Below, piece by piece: positions 1 through 7,775 of a DNA stretch of 64,000 bases. A program made the position numbers and the translations under genes. The DNA lies in the NCBI RefSeq assembly GCF_001618385.1, contig NZ_BDCR01000002.1:186001-250000 (forward strand). Direction: 5' to 3'. Source of the DNA: Paludibacter jiangxiensis. GTDB taxonomy: Bacteria; Bacteroidota; Bacteroidia; Bacteroidales; Paludibacteraceae. Position 1 is the first letter of the stretch, and each line of letters starts with the position of its first letter. The notes beneath the pieces are model-generated. The model did not search any database. It was not told the DNA's origin and saw nothing but the letters and a program-made list of their open reading frames with translations.

Positions 1-585
1 ATTGCCAACTCTGAACGTCGTACAGGAGAACGTATTCTGGGAACGGATCCGAAAACCGGACGTCAGGTGTCCGTGCGTATCGGTCGCTTTGGTCCGATGG
101 TGCAGATCGGGACCAAGGAAGAAGAAGATAAACCTCAGTTTGCCTCGCTCACAAAAGGGCAAATGATTGACACCATTACGTTGGAAGAAGCGCTGGAACT
201 GTTTAAATTGCCACGCAGTCTGGGCGAATTTGAAGGAAAGGAAATGATTGCGGCGATCGGTCGTTTTGGGGCCTATGTGCGTCACAATTCCGTGTTTACC
301 TCTCTGCCGAAGACGGAAGATCCGATGAGCATCACTGCCGAAAGAGCCATCGAACTTATTCTTGCGAAGCGTGAAGCTGACAAAAACAAGATCATCAAAA
401 CGTTTGAACAGGATGCTGACCTGAAAGTGTTGAATGGACGTTACGGCCCCTATATCGCATATCAAAAAAAGAACTTCAAAATCCCGGCAAAGACAGAACC
501 TGCATCGCTTACGTTCGAAGCATGCATGGAAATAGTCAATGCCGAACCGAAAGAAACTAAAAAAACTACCCGTAAGAAAAAGTAG
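1..585 (+). CDS. topA: DNA topoisomerase I, C-terminal end (partial)
   Basis: The reading frame is open from the first base, so this is the 3' end of a longer gene. It encodes three copies of the topoisomerase I C-terminal repeat, each built around a Gly-Arg-(Phe/Tyr)-Gly-Pro/Ala-(Met/Tyr)-(Val/Ile) core (GRFGPMVQI, GRFGAYVRH, GRYGPYIAY). The protein ends in a Lys-rich tail (TKKTTRKKK), common at the end of bacterial TopA and probably involved in DNA or RNA polymerase contact. The catalytic Toprim and Tyr domains lie outside the window. Topoisomerase I relaxes negative supercoils. Confidence 0.93.
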   Translation: MANSERRTGERILGTDPKTGRQVSVRIGRFGPMVQIGTKEEEDKPQFASLTKGQMIDTITLEEALELFKLPRSLGEFEGKEMIAAIGRFGAYVRHNSVFTSLPKTEDPMSITAERAIELILAKREADKNKIIKTFEQDADLKVLNGRYGPYIAYQKKNFKIPAKTEPASLTFEACMEIVNAEPKETKKTTRKKK

Positions 586-644
586 TTGCAGCAGGAATCA
601 AATATATCATTGTTGATTATATTTGCTATATAAAAATCACCAGT

Positions 645-1235
645 ATGTATCTCGATTCCTCGTTTCTTACCATTGATGCGGGTTTTCAGCCTTCCGTAGG
701 TCGGCTGTTAGTTGCAGAGCCATTTATGAACGAGCCATATTTTGGCCGTTCGGTGATTCTGCTTACCCAGCATTCCAACCTTGGTAGTATGGGGCTGGTG
801 CTCAATAAACCACTCAAATTATACCTTCACGAAATCTTAGAGGGCGTCAAAGTAGAGGAGAATATTCCTGTTTTTTGTGGCGGCCCTGTAGGATCAAAAT
901 CTCTTTTCTATTTGCACAATTTGTCAGAGGTTCCTCAAAGTTTTCAGATTACTAAAAACCTCTATCTGGGGGGCGATTTTGAATGGTTGATGGATAACCT
1001 TAATGCAGGACTGGGAGCTGCGGCTAAAGTACGGTTCTTTCTTGGTTATGCGGGATGGGATGAGGGTCAGTTGCAGGACGAAATAAAACACCAGTCATGG
1101 TTGGTGACCAAACTGGCGACAGACGAAATTCTGCATATGCCGGGGTACGAATCACTCTGGAGTCGTTCTATGCAGTCGCTGGGCGGTAAGTACAAGCGTT
1201 GGGCCGAATTTCCTCAAAACCCCAATCTTAACTGA
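645..1235 (+). CDS. YqgE/AlgH family protein (UPF0301)
   Basis: This 196-residue protein matches the YqgE/AlgH family in length and motifs. The N-terminal part has RLLVAEPFMNEPYFGRSVIL followed by GSMGLVLNKP, and the centre has FCGGPVGSKSLFYLH and a late GYAGWDEGQL, all family hallmarks. It has no signal peptide or membrane segment and is expected in the cytoplasm. The biochemical role of the family is not settled. It follows topA by 59 bp on the same strand and may be read from it or from its own promoter. Confidence 0.9.
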   Translation: MYLDSSFLTIDAGFQPSVGRLLVAEPFMNEPYFGRSVILLTQHSNLGSMGLVLNKPLKLYLHEILEGVKVEENIPVFCGGPVGSKSLFYLHNLSEVPQSFQITKNLYLGGDFEWLMDNLNAGLGAAAKVRFFLGYAGWDEGQLQDEIKHQSWLVTKLATDEILHMPGYESLWSRSMQSLGGKYKRWAEFPQNPNLN

Positions 1236-1278
1236 ATTGTTTTTCAGATAATTAAATGCTAGAGATATAGAAGATAGG

Positions 1279-1476
1279 AGGCTGTCTCAAAAGGCAATGT
1301 TGTTATTGATAACTTACAAGCTGAAAAGTTTTTTTACCCCTATATCCCCTAAAGGGGACTTTTACGCCAATAAAAACAGCAGATTTGTAGCCCCTTCAGG
1401 GGTTTGGGGTGAAAAAATAAAGATCTATTGTTGAATCGTAAGTTATTGTAAATCAATATACCTTTTGAGACAGCCT
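1279..1476. mobile_element. MITE-like element with terminal inverted repeats
   Basis: A 16-bp sequence (AGGCTGTCTCAAAAGG) at 1279-1294 is repeated exactly in inverse orientation at 1461-1476. The similarity extends inward, with ATAACTTAC at 1309-1317 matching GTAAGTTAT at 1438-1446. The roughly 165 bp between the repeats hold no gene but carry CCCCTAAAGGGG-like and CCCCTTCAGGGG-like palindromes. GGCTGTCTCAAAA-type ends occur on several insertion sequences, so this looks like a non-autonomous or internally deleted element. No clear target duplication is visible. Confidence 0.65.
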
Positions 1477-1486
1477 TTCCTTTGTA

Positions 1487-2164
1487 TCAAGCCATTTGGG
1501 CTTCAAATGCTTTCCATAGGTTATCGTCAGGAACCGGAGCAGTAATCTCGATTTCCTGTTTGGACACTGGATGTACAAATGACAGTAATCGGGCGTGGAG
1601 TGAAATTCCGCCGTCGGGATTTGACCGGGCAAAACCGTACTTCAGATCGCCTTTTATGGGACAACCTATTTTTGCAAGCTGGCAACGGATCTGATGGTGA
1701 CGGCCTGTTTGTAGATCAATCTCCAGCAAGTAGTAATTGTCGGATGTACCAATGATACGGTAGTGCAAAATGGCTTTTTTGCTGTCTTTGCGCTCTTCGT
1801 CGTAGGCGTATGATTTGTTCTGCTTTTCGTTACGAACCAAATAATGCGTTAAAGTTGCTTCCGGTGCAATATCGGCCTTTTTGACAATCGCCCAATAGAA
1901 TTTCTTTACCTCGTGGTTCTGGAACATCGCATTCAGCCGTGATAACGATTTACTTGTCTTTGCAAACAGCGTTACCCCGCTTACGGGTCGGTCGAGGCGA
2001 TGCGTCACACCGACAAACACATTCCCGGGTTTGTTATATTTCTCTTTCAGGTAAACTTTCAGGAGTTCCGAAAGAGGTTTATCTCCGGTTTTGTCGCCCT
2101 GTACAATTTCCGAACAGGTCTTGTTAACCGCAATTACGTGATTGTCTTCGTAAAGTATTGTCAT
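1487..2164 (-). CDS. RluA-family RNA pseudouridine synthase
   Basis: This 225-residue protein isomerises uridine to pseudouridine in rRNA or tRNA. The family motif HRLDRPVSG is at residues 55-63, with the catalytic Asp at 58. Later family segments include YLLEIDLQTGRHHQIRCQL and ISLHARLLSFVHP. An open frame extends 26 codons further upstream, but the start at 2164 (MTILYEDN) is preferred. It begins the conserved domain and lies just downstream of a good promoter whose -7 element is at 2183-2190. No S4 domain is present, so it is a short, single-domain member. The exact target uridine cannot be read from the sequence. Confidence 0.88.
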   Translation of the reverse strand: MTILYEDNHVIAVNKTCSEIVQGDKTGDKPLSELLKVYLKEKYNKPGNVFVGVTHRLDRPVSGVTLFAKTSKSLSRLNAMFQNHEVKKFYWAIVKKADIAPEATLTHYLVRNEKQNKSYAYDEERKDSKKAILHYRIIGTSDNYYLLEIDLQTGRHHQIRCQLAKIGCPIKGDLKYGFARSNPDGGISLHARLLSFVHPVSKQEIEITAPVPDDNLWKAFEAQMA

Positions 2165-2182
2165 GTATGAAAATTTGAGGTG

Positions 2183-2213
2183 CAAAGTTAGGTGAAAATA
2201 TGCCAACACCCAA
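2183..2213 (-). promoter_or_regulatory. Bacteroidetes-type promoter for the pseudouridine synthase
   Basis: Read on the minus strand, TTG (2213-2211) is followed after 20 nt by TAACTTTG (2190-2183). This fits the Bacteroidetes consensus TTTG / TAnnTTTG. Transcription should start about 10-15 nt upstream of the chosen ATG at 2164. Confidence 0.65.
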
Positions 2214-2363
2214 TCGCTACCTCTCTTTTTGTCATAGCCCAAATATCGCCGAATTTTTTGTTCCGTTTACTCGGATGCAGCCTCACAAATCCGTATCTTT
2301 GCATAAATAATCAGGATTGAGTAATTGTTGATTCTACTGCCTGTTTATCAAAGGTGTAGTTGT

Positions 2364-2404
2364 GTTACTCACTACTCGTTACTCACCACTCATTACTAAT
2401 TAAT
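2364..2404 (+). repeat. Heptad tract directly upstream of pyrF
   Basis: Six consecutive 7-nt units run up to the pyrF start codon: GTTACTC, ACTACTC, GTTACTC, ACCACTC, ATTACTA and a 6-nt ATTAAT. A TATCTTTG -7-like element at 2294-2301 lies upstream, so the tract should be in the 5' leader. It belongs to a group of period-7 tracts in this window. Confidence 0.7.
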
Positions 2405-3238
2405 ATGACATCTCAAGAACTTTTTGCAAACATCTGCCGTAAAAAATCATTTCTTTGTGTAGGACTGGATACAGACCTGAAAAAAATTCCACAGCACCTG
2501 TTGAATGAGGAGGATCCTATTTTTGCTTTTAACAAGGCAATTATTGATGCAACCGCAGATCTTTGCGTTGCTTACAAACCGAATCTTGCTTTTTACGAAA
2601 GTCTTGGAGTGACAGGTTGGCAGGCGCTCGAAAAAACGGTAAACTATATTCGCGAAAACTATCCCGATCAGTTCCTCATTGCTGATGCCAAGCGCGGCGA
2701 TATTGGGAATACTTCAGAAATGTATGCGCGTACGTTCTTCCAGCATTTCAACTTCGATTCGGTGACTGTGGCGCCTTACATGGGTGAAGATTCGGTCAAA
2801 CCGTTTCTGGGTTACGAAGGGAAATGGGTCATTTTGCTGGCATTGACTTCAAACAAAGGATCGCACGATTTTCAGTTCACACAGGATGAGGGAGGTGAAC
2901 GCCTTTTTGAAAAAGTGCTTCGTAAATCGCAGGAGTGGGGCAGTACAGACACATTGATGTATGTGGTCGGTGCGACACAGGGAAGCATGTTTGCTGATAT
3001 CCGCAAAGTGGCTCCCGAACATTTTCTACTGGTTCCCGGTGTGGGAGCTCAGGGCGGCGATTTGAATGAAGTGTGCAAATACGGGTTGAACAGTAAATGC
3101 GGTCTTATTGTAAACTCTTCTCGTCAGATTTTGTACGCTGCGAAAGATGAAACTTTTGCAGAAGCAGCACGTTGTGAAGCCGGAAAAGTACAGGCCGACA
3201 TGGAGGCTATTCTCCGTAGTAACAATCTGATCGGATAA
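2405..3238 (+). CDS. pyrF: Orotidine 5'-phosphate decarboxylase
   Basis: This 277-residue enzyme converts OMP to UMP, the last step of de novo pyrimidine synthesis. The active-site motif DAKRGDIG is at residues 94-101, with catalytic Lys96. The early [13 protein letters not shown] segment and the late [11 protein letters not shown] segment bind substrate and phosphate. Length and motif are those of the long, type 2 PyrF subfamily. The start at 2405 is chosen because the family begins here, whereas the longer open frame would translate a repeat tract. It stands alone, separate from other pyr genes. Confidence 0.95.
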   Translation: MTSQELFANICRKKSFLCVGLDTDLKKIPQHLLNEEDPIFAFNKAIIDATADLCVAYKPNLAFYESLGVTGWQALEKTVNYIRENYPDQFLIADAKRGDIGNTSEMYARTFFQHFNFDSVTVAPYMGEDSVKPFLGYEGKWVILLALTSNKGSHDFQFTQDEGGERLFEKVLRKSQEWGSTDTLMYVVGATQGSMFADIRKVAPEHFLLVPGVGAQGGDLNEVCKYGLNSKCGLIVNSSRQILYAAKDETFAEAARCEAGKVQADMEAILRSNNLIG

Positions 3239-3364
3239 TTTGTCTGTTTACAGCCTTTTACGATTCTTCTGCTTTTTTATAACTGCCAAATTTGCAGTTG
3301 GCTTACCATTTGCAGATATTTGTAAGTAAGAAGAAATTCTTTGTAAACGTAAAAATATAACGCT

Positions 3365-4048
3365 ATGATGATTTATGTGATTTTTGGTGTCTTTGCGCTC
3401 ATAAGCTGGATAGTACAGCAAAGCCTTCAATCGAAATTCAAAAAGTATTCGCAAATTCCTATTCCCAACGGTATGACCGGAAAGGATGTGGCAGAACGCA
3501 TGCTGCGCGAAAACGGGATTTATGATGTAAAGGTTATTTCTGTTGAAGGAGAACTGACCGACCACTATAATCCGGCTAATAAAACGGTAAACCTGAGCGA
3601 ACCTGTTTTTATGAGTAACAGCGTTGCGGCAGCAGCTGTGGCAGCTCACGAATGCGGACACGCTGTGCAACATGCAACGGCCTATGCTCCGTTAAAGATG
3701 CGTTCGGCATTAGTACCTGTTGTGAGCTTTGCTTCCAATTGGGTGCAATGGGTGTTGCTGGGCGGTATCCTGCTGGTGCATACATTTCCGGCGTTGTTGT
3801 TGTTCGGTATCGTTCTTTTTGCCATGACGACTTTGTTCAGCGTGATTACATTGCCGGTGGAAATCAACGCCAGTGCCCGTGCATTGGCATGGCTTAACCG
3901 TTCGGGAATCACCAACGTTTCTACTTACGAACCGGCTAAAGATGCTTTGAAGACGGCGGCTTATACCTATGTGGTGGCAGCCCTCAGCTCTCTGGCAACC
4001 CTTTTCTACTACATTATGATCTTTATGGGTGGCAACCGTCGGGATTAA
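3365..4048 (+). CDS. Neutral zinc metallopeptidase, YugP type
   Basis: This 227-residue membrane protein belongs to the Zn_protease_2/YugP family. A first hydrophobic helix spans about residues 3-20. The zinc-binding motif HECGH is at residues 95-99, with Glu96 as the expected catalytic base. Two or three further membrane helices follow, at about 115-165 and 195-220. The member here is complete and of normal length. Family members are membrane-bound peptidases of unknown physiological substrate. A strong terminator follows at 4072-4113. The overlapping minus-strand frames are shadows. Confidence 0.88.
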   Translation: MMIYVIFGVFALISWIVQQSLQSKFKKYSQIPIPNGMTGKDVAERMLRENGIYDVKVISVEGELTDHYNPANKTVNLSEPVFMSNSVAAAAVAAHECGHAVQHATAYAPLKMRSALVPVVSFASNWVQWVLLGGILLVHTFPALLLFGIVLFAMTTLFSVITLPVEINASARALAWLNRSGITNVSTYEPAKDALKTAAYTYVVAALSSLATLFYYIMIFMGGNRRD

Positions 4049-4071
4049 GCTCTGATCGCTGAAAAAATAGT

Positions 4072-4113
4072 AGCGGCCTTGCAAGCAATACGTTTGCAAG
4101 GCCGCTTTTTTTT
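4072..4113 (+). terminator. Rho-independent terminator after the metallopeptidase gene
   Basis: A 13-bp perfect stem (4072-4084 with 4094-4106, AGCGGCCTTGCAA) closes a 9-nt loop and is followed by eight T. Confidence 0.9.
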
Positions 4114-4223
4114 ATTTGGTGGAAAAACCATTACATTTGAAGAGATTTGTAACACAGCAATCTATGTCGAACAGAATAAGTATGTCTATCAATGAGTCAA
4201 TGCGTAATTAACGTTTACAAAAG

Positions 4224-4637
4224 ATGAGAAAACTGATGTTATTGGCAATGATTTGTTTTTTATCTTGTTCGAAAAACAATAATCAAAAAGAGTTTTTCTT
4301 GACAAATGGAAGCCGTAAATTTTGGAATGTTGTTTATGATTCCCATTTTTATGATAAAAAAAACAGCAAAATATATCCTTTATATTGCTACGTATTTGAT
4401 AAAGATCATAAGTGGCTTTTTTGTGAATATAGACAAGGGGCTTGTGTTTTGTATGATAATGGCGATATTGAGATTCCACCGATCTGGAATTTAGAAGCTG
4501 ATAACTCTATTATACTTGGTTTAAGGTATTGTAAAATAATTAAATTAACGAGGGATTCTCTTATATATGTTTGGAATAGAACCGATAGTGTAGTATTAGC
4601 AAAGAGTTGTAATATTCCAGTTTTACGGATAAAATAA
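4224..4637 (+). CDS. Orphan small lipoprotein
   Basis: I do not recognise this 137-residue protein. It starts with a short lipoprotein-type signal (MRKLMLLAMICFLSCSKN) whose likely lipidated Cys is residue 15, so it is probably anchored in the inner or outer membrane. The rest is rich in Tyr, Asn and Lys and has no known domain that I can see. The DNA is markedly more AT-rich than the flanking housekeeping genes, which suggests recent acquisition. A possible -7 element TACATTTG lies at 4132-4139. The secreted-protein gene at 4712 follows 74 bp downstream and may be co-transcribed. Confidence 0.6.
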   Translation: MRKLMLLAMICFLSCSKNNNQKEFFLTNGSRKFWNVVYDSHFYDKKNSKIYPLYCYVFDKDHKWLFCEYRQGACVLYDNGDIEIPPIWNLEADNSIILGLRYCKIIKLTRDSLIYVWNRTDSVVLAKSCNIPVLRIK

Positions 4638-4711
4638 TTTATTTTCGGAGTTTCCCCTTGGTGTAAGTAAAACAGTGATCTGGAATTTCCAGATATTTCA
4701 ATAAAAATAGA

Positions 4712-5521
4712 ATGCAATTAACCCTAAATAAGATATTAGTTACCATTGTTGTATGGGGTTTGATCTCGATGCAATTGTTTGCCCAATTCGATAAGTTTTG
4801 CATTGAATTTCATCCTTCTTTTTTAACTGGGTCGAAATTGCAAGTTGACAAAGCAGATGATGGTTACACAATGTGCTTTCAAAGCAATGGGATAAACCAA
4901 CAATGTGCTGTGCCCGATTCTTTTGCTGTTGTGCTGGAGGATTTTTTATCAAGCTATCAATGTACAAACAAAACAATGATAAATACCATTCTGCATAAAA
5001 GTGTGCTGCAGAATGGAGATACCATCACAGAGCGTGAAATATGTATTGGAACAGACGGGATTACAGTAGCCGGAGAGATTCAGTTTGCAGGACAGATAAA
5101 ACCATTTCAATTTTGGTCACCCAGGAAAAATGATAAAAATCATGAGTTGGTGGCTTTGCTGTTTTCACTGATGAACAATAGCCTTACAGATACGGTGATA
5201 GTAAACTATCAGGAGCGGCTGGAACAATATTTCGATTTTGGTCTGGGATTGAAAAAGATAAGCGATAAGCCTTTGCAGTATAAATTGTATGGCGGTATTT
5301 CCGAAGATAAGTCGAAACAATTACTTAACTTTTTTGAGAAATTGCCGAAAAACAAATATGTATATATTGACATGTCCAATTTTGAAGGTATGGGAACAAT
5401 GTTTGATGATGATTTTCTCGAAGTAACAGAGGAACACAAGCATCTGTTTTGGATAAAATGTTCTCCGATTGCAAAGAAATCGCTTGAAAGAGCAGAAATT
5501 GCCTCGAATAGAATTCAATAG
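4712..5521 (+). CDS. Orphan secreted protein
   Basis: This 269-residue protein is not recognised. An N-terminal signal peptide ends near LFAQ at residues 22-25 (cleavage after Ala24), so the mature protein should be periplasmic or outer-membrane associated. The remainder has alternating polar and hydrophobic stretches and no clear catalytic motif. The C-terminal part has a short run that could be helical (LERAEIASNRIQ). It follows the lipoprotein gene at 4224 on the same strand, and both are AT-rich, so they may have arrived together. No terminator is visible directly after it. Confidence 0.6.
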   Translation: MQLTLNKILVTIVVWGLISMQLFAQFDKFCIEFHPSFLTGSKLQVDKADDGYTMCFQSNGINQQCAVPDSFAVVLEDFLSSYQCTNKTMINTILHKSVLQNGDTITEREICIGTDGITVAGEIQFAGQIKPFQFWSPRKNDKNHELVALLFSLMNNSLTDTVIVNYQERLEQYFDFGLGLKKISDKPLQYKLYGGISEDKSKQLLNFFEKLPKNKYVYIDMSNFEGMGTMFDDDFLEVTEEHKHLFWIKCSPIAKKSLERAEIASNRIQ

Positions 5522-5550
5522 AATAAATATGATCGTCGCTGACTGCTGAA

Positions 5551-5655
5551 AATCTGTGTAAGTTAAGCATTCTATATGAGTTTGATATAAGGAATTTTGC
5601 GAATTCCAATTCGCAAAATTCGTGGGTGCGGCGACCTTCGAGTAGCCGGTTATGC
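5551..5655. repeat. Dispersed repeat family B, copy 1
   Basis: The segment around GAGTTTGATATAA (5578-5590) with the following GCGAATT matches 12786-12813. The GTGGGTGCGGCGACCTTCGA part (5622-5641) matches similar stretches at 12590, 12858 and 14825. Unlike the other copies it contains the perfect inverted repeat GAATTTTGCGAATT (5592-5605 against 5608-5621). Confidence 0.5.
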
Positions 5656-5810
5656 TAAGTATATACTACAACGAATTGGTTAGTATTGCATCCGGCATAC
5701 GAGCGCGATATTTTACTTTTACTTTTCTTTTGGGGAAATCACCTGTTTTTATCATTCTACAAAGTAATCGCTGGTGCGCTTTTGTAAAGCGTGTTTTTGT
5801 TATGATGCAT

Positions 5811-5850
5811 CGGAGAAAGATCTATATTTCGGATATTTCTCCGCTTTTTT
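5811..5850 (+). terminator. Terminator-like hairpin upstream of the first sigma factor gene
   Basis: CGGAGAAA (5811-5818) pairs with TTTCTCCG (5836-5843), followed by C and six T. The loop is long (17 nt), so termination efficiency is uncertain. Confidence 0.4.
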
Positions 5851-5914
5851 GTGGTGCAAAATGTGATTTTTCAGTTTGTTGTGCGAATAATGATATGAAG
5901 TAACAATCATACAG

Positions 5915-6436
5915 ATGGAGATGCCGAATAAAAAAAGAGAGTTTCTGGCTCTCATTCAGGAAAACAAAAGGCTTATATTTAAGATTTGCAATACCTATTG
6001 CAGCAACAGGGAGGATCGGGAAGATCTTGCGCAGGAGATTGTGTATCAGCTATGGCGATCGGAACATACGTACGATGCCGGATATAAATTCTCAACATGG
6101 ATGTACCGGGTAGCCCTCAATGTGGCTATCTCTTTTTACAGAAGTCATGCCAACACAGGTTCGATGGTCTCTTTCGATGATTGTGCAAACGATGTGGAAA
6201 ACGCAATTGCAGAGGATACGGAGTATGAAAATGAGATAGAAAAGAATAGGCAGTTGCTGTATCGGCTTATAGGCGAACTCAAAGAACTGGACAGGATGCT
6301 GATACTTCTCTTTCTGGAAGCAAAAAGTTATAAGGAAATAGCTGAAATTGCAGGTATTACCGAAACAAATGTAGCGACCAGAATCAATCGTATTAAGGAA
6401 AAACTGAAGCAACAAATTACCTACTCAAATAATTGA
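5915..6436 (+). CDS. ECF RNA polymerase sigma factor
   Basis: This 173-residue protein is a sigma-70 family ECF factor. Region 2 covers about residues 18-70, including REDREDLAQEIVYQLWRS and STWMYRVALN (core binding and -10 recognition). Region 4 covers about 125-170, with the helix-turn-helix KSYKEIAEIAGITETNVATR (-35 recognition). The acidic linker between them is typical. It is followed after only 4 bp by a membrane protein gene (6441), which is the usual place for an anti-sigma or sensing partner, so the two are probably one unit. The target genes cannot be deduced. Confidence 0.92.
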   Translation: MEMPNKKREFLALIQENKRLIFKICNTYCSNREDREDLAQEIVYQLWRSEHTYDAGYKFSTWMYRVALNVAISFYRSHANTGSMVSFDDCANDVENAIAEDTEYENEIEKNRQLLYRLIGELKELDRMLILLFLEAKSYKEIAEIAGITETNVATRINRIKEKLKQQITYSNN

Positions 6437-6440
6437 ATGT

Positions 6441-7112
6441 ATGCAAGACGATTATTTAATGAAAATCTGGCAGGTGAACGATTCGCAGATAGATCATTTT
6501 TTGGAAATAGACGAACCTGCTTTTGAAAAGCTGCAACATGAGAAAGCAAAATTGCAACTCAATAAATTAATTGTGCCCAAGCTGACCGGCATTTTGCTCG
6601 GGTTAGGATGGATAGCTTTTATGATACTGCTTATTTCTCTGAGTATGCGTTACTCTCCCGTCTCTTCGGGAAAAATATTTTTTATCGGATCGCTTGGTGT
6701 TATAGCTGTAACTACTGCCATCGCCGTGTTTTTGTATGTCAAAGACCTGTACACTATCAGACAAATCGGGTATGAAGATAGCGTGGTTGCTATTCAGCAG
6801 AAACTGGCTGAATTGCAGTGTTCTGTCATTAAGTCGGTGCGGATCATGTGGCTGCAACTTCCGTTTTATACCACCTGGTATTTGAATTACGACATGCTTC
6901 TGCACGGGTCTGTTCTGTTTCGTATCGTTCAGTTTCTGGTTACCGGAGGGGCGGTGTGGCTGTCGGTCTGGTTATTCCGAAACATCCGCTACGAGAATCG
7001 ACATAAAAAACGGGTGTGGGGCTTTATGCGTGGGTATGGTTTCTCTTCTGTCTCCCGAGCCATTGAGTTTATGAACGAAATTGAGCATTTCAAAGCACAA
7101 CCGGAGAATTAA
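6441..7112 (+). CDS. Membrane protein partner of the ECF sigma factor
   Basis: This 223-residue protein has a cytoplasmic N-terminal region of about 45 residues with charged helices (FLEIDEPAFEKLQHEKAKLQ). Membrane helices follow at roughly 48-68, 78-98, 135-155 and 160-178, then a basic C-terminal tail. It starts 4 bp after the ECF sigma factor stop and is surely co-transcribed. The arrangement suggests an anti-sigma or sensory role, but no anti-sigma domain (such as a zinc-binding HxxxCxxC) can be seen. The assignment therefore rests on context only. Confidence 0.7.
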   Translation: MQDDYLMKIWQVNDSQIDHFLEIDEPAFEKLQHEKAKLQLNKLIVPKLTGILLGLGWIAFMILLISLSMRYSPVSSGKIFFIGSLGVIAVTTAIAVFLYVKDLYTIRQIGYEDSVVAIQQKLAELQCSVIKSVRIMWLQLPFYTTWYLNYDMLLHGSVLFRIVQFLVTGGAVWLSVWLFRNIRYENRHKKRVWGFMRGYGFSSVSRAIEFMNEIEHFKAQPEN

Positions 7113-7395
7113 ACAAGATAAATATCTTTGTCTCCTGTGCCGCGTAAGTTCAGTTAGTCGTGCCCACACGGTTATTAGCTGCTGCTGATTTCCGGTTGCC
7201 AGTCACTCCCTCCGTTCTCTGTAGCCTGTCAAACTGATTGAGGTTCGGTGTATGGCTCTGCCTACGTCGGATAGAATAGCAAGGCTCCCGCCTTGCAACT
7301 CTCAAAGTAGGAGCTTCTTCTCTCCTGCCGATTTGTAATTAGCTCGCTAATCTTCGATTCCGACAGGACGGGAGAGAGTTGCTAATTGCTGTCAA
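7113..7395. other. Intergenic stretch holding repeat family A copy 1
   Basis: No gene is visible. A TATCTTTG -7-like element is at 7123-7130 and the family A repeat occupies about 7242-7369. A decayed integrase frame starts close to its right end. Confidence 0.5.
7242..7369. repeat. Dispersed repeat family A, copy 1
   Basis: The core 7254-7314 matches 12467-12527 at 57 of 61 positions by eye. It includes a hairpin GCAAGGC...GCCTTGC. Similarity continues through AATTAGCT and GATTCCGACAGGA to about 7369. Confidence 0.7.
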
Positions 7396-7698
7396 AGCAC
7401 CACTTCCAAATACATCAGGAACTTTGGAAAGATCATCCGGATTTGCCTGACAAATGGCTGGCTTCAAAAAAATCCGTTTATCAACTACAAAGCACCCACA
7501 GGTAGTCAATCCGACAAATATTTACCTATTCTGAGCAATCAAGGAATGAATTCCTCTCTAAAATAAACAGCAGATGCCTTTGTTATAAACAAGGAGCTGA
7601 CTTCCCAAATTGCCCGACACACCTTCTCTTTTACCGTCACGCTTTCAAACGGTGTCCCGATCGAAAGTGCTTACACAATGCCCGGACTAAAATCTTAA
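7396..7698 (+). pseudogene. Remnant of a Bacteroidetes tyrosine recombinase (integrase)
   Basis: One frame reads, in order, SKYIRNFGKIIRICLTNGWL and KNPFINYK (the SAM-like core-binding domain), YLPILSNQGMN, an in-frame TAA at 7564-7566, and then INKELTSQIARHTFSFTV with LSNGVPIES. The last stretch is the catalytic H-x-x-R-like box (here ARHTF) of phage-type integrases. About 100 residues between the two domains, including the first catalytic Arg, are missing, and so is the C-terminal catalytic Tyr. The gene is therefore deleted internally, stopped and truncated, and cannot be active. It abuts the right end of a family A repeat and marks an old mobile element. Confidence 0.75.
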
Positions 7699-7732
7699 AG
7701 CTAACGCAGAGATTCATAAATAAAAAATATTC

Positions 7733-7740
7733 TATATTTG
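7733..7740 (+). promoter_or_regulatory. -7 promoter element of the second sigma factor operon
   Basis: TATATTTG fits TAnnTTTG and lies 35 bp before the ATG at 7776. No clear -33 TTG is seen at the right distance. Confidence 0.45.
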
Positions 7741-7775
7741 AAGTATTATTTTTTATTAGTCGTCTTCCAAAATAT

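Larger units (their letters stand above)
5522..5914. other. Gene-poor interval with a dispersed repeat copy and hairpins
   Basis: No convincing gene lies here. The interval holds a copy of dispersed repeat family B (about 5551-5655) containing a perfect 14-bp inverted repeat at 5592-5605/5608-5621, and a terminator-like hairpin at 5811-5850. The rest is presumably the leader of the sigma factor gene at 5915. Confidence 0.5.

Noticed and set aside
3248-3673. Minus-strand frame over the metallopeptidase gene
   Set aside because: The plus-strand frame carries HECGH and membrane helices, so the minus frame is a shadow.
5652-5903. 83-codon frame upstream of the first sigma factor
   Set aside because: It overlaps the repeat B end and a terminator-like hairpin and has no domain, so it is probably leader DNA.
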